A stretch of DNA of 5,486 bases, taken from positions 1-5,486 of the forward strand of contig JAAHIA010000341.1 in assembly GCA_010671975.1 (NCBI GenBank), read 5' to 3'. The position numbers were made by a program, and so were the translations under genes. This DNA is from Leptolyngbya sp. SIO4C1 (lineage in GTDB: Bacteria > Cyanobacteriota > Cyanobacteriia > Phormidesmidales > Phormidesmidaceae). Below the pieces are notes generated by a model. The model was not told where the DNA came from, did not search any database, and saw only the letters and a list, made by a program, of their open reading frames with translations. Of this stretch, positions 1-5,042 are shown one piece after another. Numbering within the stretch: position 1 is the first letter of the stretch; each line of letters opens with the position of its first letter.

Positions 1-8
1 AGCGGTTT

Positions 9-344
9 ATGACGACTCCGGCCCCTAATCCCGAGAAGCATGTGGGGATCAAGGCTGTTTTCAAGTGCGATCACCTAATTTACGAGCATGAGATCACCTC
101 GCGCTATCTCAGTGAAAACCTGATGTCGAAAGGAGTAGAGCAACCTGCCGCGTTGAGCGATGCCTATCAAAGGCTGCGGCCCTTTGAGCTACAGGACATG
201 CTGCGGCTAGGCTTTGATAAGTTGTTTGCCCAGGTATCGCCGGAGTATCTCGAAGGCACACCGTTTGAGCTGCTGCTGGGCAATGAGGAAGATCGGCAAT
301 TGCTCGATGTCGATATCAGCGTGATTGATGGCGAGCTGCAGTAG
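9..344 (+). CDS. Hypothetical acidic protein, start uncertain
   Basis: I do not recognise this 111-residue protein. It is acidic overall, predicted mostly helical, with no signal peptide, membrane segment or familiar motif. A stretch at about residues 55-75 (RPFELQDMLRLGFDKLFAQV) looks like amphipathic helix, and the C-terminal third is rich in Asp, Glu and Leu. The ATG at 9 is only a candidate start: the reading frame is open to the left edge of the window (CGG TTT before the ATG) and too little upstream sequence is present to see a ribosome binding site. It is the first of four genes reading rightward and is separated from the next by 106 bases. Continuous reading frame with ordinary codon use supports a real gene; function is unknown. 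Confidence 0.65.
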   Translation: MTTPAPNPEKHVGIKAVFKCDHLIYEHEITSRYLSENLMSKGVEQPAALSDAYQRLRPFELQDMLRLGFDKLFAQVSPEYLEGTPFELLLGNEEDRQLLDVDISVIDGELQ

Positions 345-369
345 CGGCGCGGTTTTTGCCTGTTTTCTA

Positions 370-389
370 AGGGGTGGTCTGCTGCCCCT
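370..389. repeat. Short hairpin after first gene
   Basis: AGGGGTGG (370-377) can pair with CTGCCCCT (382-389) around a TCTG loop, with two G-T pairs. It lies 26 bases after the stop at 344. No T run follows directly, so it is at best a weak terminator. The rest of the 345-450 gap is pyrimidine-rich and shows nothing else. Confidence 0.3.
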
Positions 390-450
390 ACTCCCTATTC
401 CCCTTCTGTAGATAGCTCGGCTTTCCTTTGCTGTTTCTTTTTGAACTCTT

Positions 451-705
451 ATGAACGTCAAAAGATTGGTCTGTGTACTTATCAACTGTCCCCTACCCGG
501 CGTCGGAACGATACTGGCTGGAGGACTCATCAGCGGCCTTATTCAGCTCTGTATCGAGATCGTGCTTGTTGTCGTGACAGCCTTTACGCTCGGCTTTCTA
601 GCGCCGCTCACCATCCCGATTTTTATCGTGAATGTGATTTGGTCACTGGTGAGTGTCTGGCGCTTGACGGCACGGCGACGCCAATATCCGCCTACCCATC
701 GCTAA
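451..705 (+). CDS. Small two-helix membrane protein, unknown function
   Basis: An 84-residue, very hydrophobic protein with two likely membrane helices, about residues 14-43 and 48-69, joined by a short Leu-Ala-Pro turn. The N-terminus reads MNVKRLVCVLINCPLPGVGT; an Asn followed by Pro-Gly-x-Gly-Thr before the first helix resembles small TM2-like or similar inner-membrane proteins with a PGLGT motif, but I cannot assign a family. The basic tail (RLTARRRQ) would stay in the cytoplasm, which with the basic N-terminus predicts a hairpin with both ends inside. No Shine-Dalgarno sequence is seen before the ATG (TTTTTGAACTCTT). An overlapping longer frame starting at 441 is a shadow: it has no membrane logic and unusual composition. 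The hairpin at 717-767 begins 12 bases after the stop. Confidence 0.65.
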   Translation: MNVKRLVCVLINCPLPGVGTILAGGLISGLIQLCIEIVLVVVTAFTLGFLAPLTIPIFIVNVIWSLVSVWRLTARRRQYPPTHR

Positions 706-716
706 ATCCTTGATCG

Positions 717-767
717 GCCTCTGTGCTGGCGACCCGCCTGAACCAGCGACAGCACCAGCACAGGGGC
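717..767 (+). promoter_or_regulatory. 13-bp stem hairpin ahead of ParA-like gene
   Basis: GCCTCTGTGCTGG (717-729) pairs with CCAGCACAGGGGC (755-767), 13 bp with one G-T pair and a 25-base loop. GCTGG at 725-729 can instead pair with CCAGC at 743-747 inside the loop, so two exclusive folds exist. It could be a terminator for 451-705 (no good T run follows), an attenuator, or an operator or centromere-like site for the ParA-like protein starting 30 bases later. Confidence 0.5.
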
Positions 768-796
768 AACTCTCTGTTGTTTAATTTGATTGTCTT

Positions 797-1534
797 ATGG
801 CTAAAAAACGTGAATCGCCGCCCATCAAGCGGTTGCACCTGAGCGGCGGTGAGAAAGGCGGCGTCGGAAAATCCTTCACCGTTCGCACATTAGGGCAGTT
901 TTTTCTCGATGCTCACCTGCCCTTCCGCGCGGTGGAATGTGATAGAAGCAACCCTGATTTTGCTCGTATTTACGGACAAATTATCGATGTGCAGTTCGCC
1001 ATTATCTCAGAAGGGCAGCAATACGAAGACGACGCCAATTTGATTTACAACCTGGCGCTCGAAGGCCGGGTTTTGGCCAATCTTCCGGCGCAGGTCATGC
1101 CCAGCTTAAAAGCCTGGCTCAATAATCTCGATTTGCTGAGCCTGGCAGAGGAAGATGGGGTGAAGTTCATTCACTGGTTTACCGTGGATGGCGGCTACGA
1201 TTCGCTCTCCCTGCTGCGCAAGTCGCTGGAGCTGTTTCAGAACAAGCCTGCCTGGGCTACCGTTATCGTGCTCAACCACGGCACCGGCGGGGATGATTTC
1301 AGCGGTTTTTTTGAGGACGCCGATCTGCAAGCCCTAATTCAAGACACACAGTCGCCGGTCATTCATCTGCCGAGGTTTCAGGGAGCATCGACCCGAAACC
1401 GCATTGATCGAGAAAGTCTAACCTTCGGGCAAGCGCTCACTCACAAGGGGTTTACGTCGATAGAACGTCAGAGAGTGCGCAAATATCTGCGCGAGGCTTA
1501 CGCATTGATTGAGCAGGTGAAAGCATGGCTATAA
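797..1534 (+). CDS. ParA/MinD-family (SIMIBI) P-loop ATPase
   Basis: A 245-residue ParA-like ATPase. The deviant Walker A box GGEKGGVGKS lies at residues 17-26, with the signature lysine K20 and P-loop lysine K25. Switch I is probably VECDRSNPD (46-54), with D49 in the conserved position. The Walker B-like strand is RVLANLPAQ (91-99), where Asn95 stands in place of the Asp usual in VLVDLPA. The C-terminal half (WF...GGYDSL, then LNHGTGGDDFSGF) resembles plasmid and ICE ParA-like proteins annotated as mobilisation or VirC1-like ATPases rather than classic segregation ParA with an N-terminal helix-turn-helix, which is missing. No Shine-Dalgarno sequence precedes the ATG. Its last ten bases overlap the next gene's start, so the two products are probably made together. 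DNA partition, transfer or positioning of a complex are all possible; only the ATPase fold is secure. Confidence 0.88.
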   Translation: MAKKRESPPIKRLHLSGGEKGGVGKSFTVRTLGQFFLDAHLPFRAVECDRSNPDFARIYGQIIDVQFAIISEGQQYEDDANLIYNLALEGRVLANLPAQVMPSLKAWLNNLDLLSLAEEDGVKFIHWFTVDGGYDSLSLLRKSLELFQNKPAWATVIVLNHGTGGDDFSGFFEDADLQALIQDTQSPVIHLPRFQGASTRNRIDRESLTFGQALTHKGFTSIERQRVRKYLREAYALIEQVKAWL

Positions 1535-2289
1535 CCCCGCAGAACGGCGCAACACCCCCCACCCCGCAGCCGCCTGCGGCCTACGCATCGCCTTCGGCAC
1601 TCGACCGGGTGCTGATTCATCTGGATGACGCTCAGAAATCGAGAGTACTTCAGCTCGTGGTGCGTCTTGGCATCGATCAAGACGACCCTCTGTGGCTTGT
1701 ATCGCTGGCCCTGGGGCAGTTGACTGTCATTGCGGAGGATGCGCCTGCCCATTGGCAGGACTTGTTCAATGACTTTCATTCGGAGTTGACTGCATGGACG
1801 CAAACCAACCTGCAAACCTTGGAACTGGTGGCCGAGAAGGGCGAGACGATGCAACGCCTCTCGCAAACCTCGACACAGCTCGCGACCTCCTTGCAGCACT
1901 TAGTGACAGCTTGCAACGCACTCACGCTGCGCTTGAGCAAATCGGACACTGTCTCCCACGCCTTGAGTCAGACCTTAACCACCTTCTCCATTCAAACGCG
2001 CAATGGATTCAGCGAACTCAACATCACGCTCAGCAACAGGGACGAGCGCTTGACCCGGCAGCTCACAGCCCTGGAGAGCGTCACCAAGGGCGCACGCCGG
2101 GCCGCTAGGCGAGCAATGTGGCTTAGTACGATCGCATTCATCTTTTTGCTCGGCGTCGGTTGGCAGCAGCAGCAACTAACCAAACAGATGCAAACGCTCA
2201 CTCAGCAGTCGGAATGGCAGTTATCCAATATCCTGCACATGGCCTGCACCTTTGGCGCAAAACCTGAGACAGCGCCGGAGTGTCATTAA
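1525..2289 (+). CDS. Coiled-coil protein with one membrane helix
   Basis: A 254-residue protein in three parts. Residues 1-22 are Pro/Ala-rich. Residues 26-80 form a compact, probably helical domain (LDRVLIHLDD, then DDPLWLVSLALGQL). Residues about 85-190 are Gln/Leu/Thr/Ser-rich and look like long helices or coiled coil. A membrane helix follows at about 198-213 (MWLSTIAFIFLLGVGW), preceded by RRAARR (191-196), which predicts a cytoplasmic N-terminal body and a short 41-residue outer tail containing two Cys. The ATG at 1525 has a good ribosome binding site (AGGTGA within GCAGGTGAAAGC) and overlaps the ATPase stop in the string ATGGCTATAA, which implies translational coupling. It resembles uncharacterised proteins encoded next to ParA-like ATPases on plasmids; I cannot name the family surely. 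A membrane anchor or partner for the ATPase is a reasonable inference. Confidence 0.8.
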   Translation: MAITPQNGATPPTPQPPAAYASPSALDRVLIHLDDAQKSRVLQLVVRLGIDQDDPLWLVSLALGQLTVIAEDAPAHWQDLFNDFHSELTAWTQTNLQTLELVAEKGETMQRLSQTSTQLATSLQHLVTACNALTLRLSKSDTVSHALSQTLTTFSIQTRNGFSELNITLSNRDERLTRQLTALESVTKGARRAARRAMWLSTIAFIFLLGVGWQQQQLTKQMQTLTQQSEWQLSNILHMACTFGAKPETAPECH

Positions 2290-2313
2290 ACACTCACACC
2301 CAACAGAATAGAT

Positions 2314-2349
2314 GCACTTTGAGACAATTACGTTTCAAAGTGCTTTTTT
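2314..2349 (+). terminator. Rho-independent terminator
   Basis: GCACTTTGAGAC (2314-2325) pairs with GTTTCAAAGTGC (2332-2343) over 12 bp with one G-T pair and a six-base loop AATTAC, followed at once by six T (2344-2349). It lies 25 bases after the stop of 1525-2289 and ends that transcription unit. An 8-bp inverted repeat, CAGAATAG (2304-2311) and CTATTCTG (2373-2380), brackets it. Confidence 0.88.
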
Positions 2350-2362
2350 CTGGAGATTTCCT

Positions 2363-2401
2363 ATGGTTTACGCTATTCTGCGACTATGTCAGACAATGTA
2401 A
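2363..2401 (+). CDS. Possible 12-codon leader ORF coupled to next gene
   Basis: This tiny frame encodes MVYAILRLCQTM and ends at TAA 2399-2401. It has the only good ribosome binding site in the interval: GGAGA at 2352-2356, six bases before its ATG. It overlaps the start of the 217-residue gene (ATG 2386), which itself has no Shine-Dalgarno sequence. Ribosomes ending here would stop 11 bases past that ATG, a geometry that permits reinitiation. It may instead be a chance frame; nothing but position and spacing supports it. Confidence 0.3.
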   Translation: MVYAILRLCQTM

Positions 2402-3039
2402 AAAACTTTTATTTAGAGAAAGATAAACGACAGCCCAACAGGCAAAAAGATTTCTACGATGACTTTATGACCGCCTATGCCAATGGGGAACTCGACTTCA
2501 GTTATAAAAACCCCAAGGAATGCAAGGCTGGGCCGCCTGAGAATTATCGATATTACTCCCAGGAAAAGATGGATTCATTCATCGAATTTTCAAAAAATCT
2601 GGGTCTACCTGATCATGAAATACAGGCTCAGGTTCAGGATTTAGTTGATAATCACCGTTCATTCAGCATCAAAAAGCTGACTAACATGTACAATCTGAGC
2701 CGTGCGGAAGCGGAAGACTTTATTGAGATGTCGTTTCCAACACTCTGGGAACAAGAAATATTCTTATTCAAAAAAGGCTATAAGCCAGACGCGGCAAAAT
2801 ACCTATTTGAACGCTTTGGCTCATCGGAACGAGACTTACGAAACGAGCAAAAGTTCATGGAGCGCACCGCTAGGAAGATGATTGAATTGGATATACAGCT
2901 TGCCGCTGAGGAAGCGGCGCAGCCAGTTCAGCCAACCCCTTCGCCGGTTGCAAAGGCCAAGCCTACACCCCCGCAAGAATCCAGTCTTGAGCAGCTGACA
3001 CGCCAGCTGCGCTATGCTAAGGAGAACTACGGCAGCTAA
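2386..3039 (+). CDS. Hypothetical protein, AT-rich gene
   Basis: A 217-residue soluble protein I do not recognise. The first half is charged and rich in Tyr, Asp and Lys. Residues about 92-114 (IKKLTNMYNLSRAEAEDFI) have the rhythm of a helix-turn-helix, a weak impression only. A helical stretch (about 120-172) leads into an Ala/Pro/Gln/Lys linker (about 173-200) and a short final helix (LEQLTRQLRYAKENY). The first 200 bases of the gene are only about 41% G+C, lower than the ATPase operon, which hints at separate origin. It sits alone behind a strong terminator, so it needs its own promoter, which I could not identify. Its stop (TAA 3037-3039) overlaps the stop of the opposing gene. The ATG at 2386 lacks a ribosome binding site; see the leader frame at 2363. 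Confidence 0.72.
   Translation: MSDNVKNFYLEKDKRQPNRQKDFYDDFMTAYANGELDFSYKNPKECKAGPPENYRYYSQEKMDSFIEFSKNLGLPDHEIQAQVQDLVDNHRSFSIKKLTNMYNLSRAEAEDFIEMSFPTLWEQEIFLFKKGYKPDAAKYLFERFGSSERDLRNEQKFMERTARKMIELDIQLAAEEAAQPVQPTPSPVAKAKPTPPQESSLEQLTRQLRYAKENYGS
2991..3010. repeat. Hairpin near convergent gene ends
   Basis: GCAGCTG (2991-2997) and CAGCTGC (3004-3010) form a perfect 7-bp stem with loop ACACGC, inside the last codons of the rightward gene and just past the end of the leftward one. No T run follows on either strand, but it is the only hairpin I see near the convergent stops. Confidence 0.3.
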
Positions 3040-3866
3040 TGCCGTGGCCCTCGACTCGTGCCTCGGACAATGCCTTGAGAGCGTTGCCCATGCGTCTGGG
3101 TTCGCTCCCGGGCTGCCGTGTGTGTTGCTTGCTGTGGTCGGCGATCAGCGATAGACCGACCATACTGCTGCTTCGGAGCGGGCGTATGCGCTCCGTTTTC
3201 TTTCAGGCGGCGATCCGTTGCAGGTACATTTCTGGCAACCTTATTGCGAGTCACAGCATCTATTTGTCTATGGACATTTCTATTGGCAGCGGCGGCACCT
3301 ACCATATTTTTTGCATGTTCCAGCCTATCCCGACGGCTTTTGGTATTAGCGAGATGCGGTGAGGCTTTGTAGATCGCATAAGCTGTTTGTTTTTGACTAA
3401 AACCTGCCGCCAGCATACGCCCAGCAATATCAGCATCGGTTCCCTGCCTGGTCAAGGCATCCCCCGCTCTCGCACGGCTGCCATGAGCTCGGCACTGTCG
3501 GGCATACTCTTTCCGATATTCACGCACAGAGTTTCCCATATAACCCTTAGGGTCACGGGCCTTGAACGCTTGATTGATTTTGCTTACCCGTTTTGTGAGA
3601 GCCGGTGACGGGGTCATATCCTGAAATGCCTTCTGATCTACCACACCGGGCTCACTTGCCAGCATGGCGGCACGGGTGCGCTCATAGCGACTGTCGCGAC
3701 TGGTGCCGCCAATAGCCGCTTGGCTATGACTATTGGGCTGACTGGTATTCAGCCCAGTCGGTATGGTGGTCTGTCGGCTTGGTGCTACAGATTGCTGAGG
3801 AGTGGAGCTTGGGCTGGGCTGAGTTGTTTGGCGAACAATATTGTCCGCATTGCCAGGCGTCGCCAT
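3036..3866 (-). CDS. Basic low-complexity protein with relaxase/primase-tail-like domain
   Basis: A 276-residue, strongly basic protein. Residues 10-58 are Ser/Thr/Gln/Pro-rich and probably disordered. Residues about 82-193 are helical; within them GTDADIAGRMLAAGFSQKQT (152-171), then AIYKASPHLAN and later EHAKNMV, match the pattern of the small helical domain found at the C-terminal side of plasmid RepB-type primases and some relaxases (D-x-x-I-A-x-x-L-x-x-x-G-x-S, A-I-x-x-x-S-P). None of the catalytic parts of those enzymes is present: no HUH histidine cluster and no primase DxD. The tail from 195 is basic and Gln/Arg-rich and may bind DNA. The ATG at 3866 has no ribosome binding site; Met68 is an alternative start. 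The assignment rests on pattern memory, so treat it as tentative; it could be a remnant of a larger relaxase or primase, or a stand-alone accessory protein. Confidence 0.7.
   Translation of the reverse strand: MATPGNADNIVRQTTQPSPSSTPQQSVAPSRQTTIPTGLNTSQPNSHSQAAIGGTSRDSRYERTRAAMLASEPGVVDQKAFQDMTPSPALTKRVSKINQAFKARDPKGYMGNSVREYRKEYARQCRAHGSRARAGDALTRQGTDADIAGRMLAAGFSQKQTAYAIYKASPHLANTKSRRDRLEHAKNMVGAAAANRNVHRQIDAVTRNKVARNVPATDRRLKENGAHTPAPKQQYGRSIADRRPQQATHTAARERTQTHGQRSQGIVRGTSRGPRH
3709..3758. repeat. Overlapping inverted repeats inside leftward gene
   Basis: Three inverted repeats overlap here: ATAGCC/GGCTAT (3712-3717, 3722-3727; loop GCTT), CCAATAG/CTATTGG (3709-3715, 3730-3736) and ATTGGGCTGA/TCAGCCCAGT (3732-3741, 3749-3758; one G-T pair). 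They fall in the disordered Ser/Thr/Gln segment of the 276-residue protein, where protein constraint is low. Confidence 0.4.
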
Positions 3867-3873
3867 AGTGGTT

Positions 3874-3922
3874 CAGGAGAGTGAAGGGCTACGCCTATTC
3901 TAAGAGTGTCTCCCCTCTCCTG
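3874..3922. repeat. 8-bp inverted repeat in intergenic gap
   Basis: CAGGAGAG (3874-3881) and CTCTCCTG (3915-3922) are perfect inverted copies in the gap between the two leftward genes, just upstream of the 276-residue gene's start. Between them the minus strand reads TAGAAT (3897-3902), a possible -10 box without a matching -35. GGCTACG is also repeated directly at 3887-3893 and 3937-3943. This could be an operator; nothing more can be said. Confidence 0.3.
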
Positions 3923-3963
3923 TGGTCGCCTGTCCAGGCTACGAACAAATCTCCCTGCTTTAG

Positions 3964-3973
3964 TAGCCGGCTA
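3964..3973. repeat. Palindrome at methylase-like gene stop
   Basis: TAGCCGGCTA is a perfect 10-base palindrome covering the stop codon of the leftward methylase-like gene. It is short and may be chance; a protein-binding site is possible. Confidence 0.25.
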
Positions 3974-4936
3974 ACCCTCGGCCTCATTCTGCAGGTCAAA
4001 CAATCCCAGCTGCCGATCTGCGGGCAGTTCTATATCGGCGCTGCGGCGCGATTGTTTGGCTTTGGGAGCACTGAGGCCGAACGTATCCATATCTAAGAGA
4101 GAGGTTTGCACCGGCTCGTCCTGCGTCTCTGGTGCGATCGCAGACTCTTCATCATCATTGGCTGGGTTACGAAGCATATCCGGCTCCGCTTCAAACGTTG
4201 CCGGATTCATCATCAGGCCTTTCAATGCTTCCAAACGGGCTGTTTGCCGCTGCTGTTTCAGCCACTGATCAAAGTAGCGAATTTGTGGGGTGGGACGACT
4301 TTCCCACATATCCATTGAAAGGGTGTTCCCGTGTCGTACAACTGCCTGCAACTCATACAGAGACATCTGGATGTAACACATATTGAAAGCGTTACGGCTG
4401 ACATCGATACAGTCAAACTGAGCACAGCTGCGCGGGTCTATCTTTTGCGAGAGCAATTCCTCGGCACAGGCGATGACCAAAGCTCCGCCGCCTGCTGCAG
4501 GCTCCTGAAAGGTGATCAACCCTTTCTCCTCAACCAATTCATGAGCATTGCTCAGGGTCATTTTGGCCATCATCCGGCAGATATTGTAGGGTGTGAAGAA
4601 CTGACCCGCGTGCTGATTGAGCAATTCCTGATCTGAGGCAATCTCTCCCAGAAAATCCCCGAACGCCGTTCGATGCGCTAACGTCGTGATGCCCAGCATC
4701 TTACCAAGGGCGTTTCGCTCTTCCTGGGAATAGCGCTGTTCGATCTGCAAATACTTCTCTTCCAATTGCTCGAACGCTGTATCTGGCGCAAAGTCCCCAC
4801 TACGGTAGGGCAATTGATGTAGGGCAATGGCAGCCATCTCTAGCCAGTCGCTAAAGACGTTGGAGGGTTGACGGCTGTAGCTGATGCCGTTTAGCGTTTT
4901 GACAAAATCTTTTTTCAGTTCTGCAATGGATGCCAT
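3971..4936 (-). CDS. N6-adenine-methylase-like protein lacking catalytic motif
   Basis: From ATG 4936 this is 321 residues. The order is: helical N-domain (1-105) with the FVKTLNGISY...SDWLEMAA signature; GQFFTP (111-116), as in HsdM-type methylases; SAM-binding motif I QEPAAGGGALVIA (144-156); acidic motif CIDVS (176-180); HGNTLS (202-207). The catalytic NPPF/NPPY/DPPY expected after that is absent: the sequence runs WESRPTPQIRYFDQWL. Similar proteins on proteobacterial ICEs and plasmids, annotated N-6 DNA methylase, share this layout as I recall them. The C-terminal 90 residues are acidic and end in DRQLGLFDLQ (307-316), which fits the sliding-clamp-binding consensus. Start: a TTG at 5053 would add 39 Ala/Ser-rich residues; ATG 4936 starts right before the conserved domain, so I prefer it, though neither has a good ribosome binding site. 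TTGACG (4970-4975) and TTAGAA (4949-4954), 15 apart, are a poor promoter candidate. Active modification is doubtful. Confidence 0.85.
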   Translation of the reverse strand: MASIAELKKDFVKTLNGISYSRQPSNVFSDWLEMAAIALHQLPYRSGDFAPDTAFEQLEEKYLQIEQRYSQEERNALGKMLGITTLAHRTAFGDFLGEIASDQELLNQHAGQFFTPYNICRMMAKMTLSNAHELVEEKGLITFQEPAAGGGALVIACAEELLSQKIDPRSCAQFDCIDVSRNAFNMCYIQMSLYELQAVVRHGNTLSMDMWESRPTPQIRYFDQWLKQQRQTARLEALKGLMMNPATFEAEPDMLRNPANDDEESAIAPETQDEPVQTSLLDMDTFGLSAPKAKQSRRSADIELPADRQLGLFDLQNEAEG

Positions 4937-5042
4937 ATCTGCTGACACTTCTAACCCTGCCGAACGTCCCGTCAAACCTTTGATGGAGACTCTCGAAGTG
5001 GCAGCAGCTCGTGCAAGTGATGCTGAGAGCGGCTCTGCCGGG

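Noticed and set aside
1498..1899. Leftward 133-codon frame across the ATPase/coiled-coil junction
   Set aside because: It is Arg/Gly/Leu-rich shadow sequence opposite two well-supported genes.
2227..2236. TATCCTGC, similar to the RP4/IncP nick-site core
   Set aside because: It lies inside a coding region, has no adjacent inverted repeat and is short enough to occur by chance.
9..2289. Classic parABS partition locus
   Set aside because: The partner gene lacks any visible DNA-binding ParB features and is membrane-anchored, and the ATPase lacks the usual N-terminal helix-turn-helix; no clear parS repeats are present.
3039..3608. Several rightward frames opposite the 276-residue leftward gene
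   Set aside because: They overlap each other in different frames, have odd composition (Cys/Arg/Ser-rich) and are antisense to a frame with a recognisable domain pattern.
4134..4141. GCGATCGC octamer, the HIP1 palindrome abundant in many cyanobacteria
   Set aside because: I noticed only one copy, and a HIP1-rich genome would be expected to show several in 5.5 kb. It does not decide the host.
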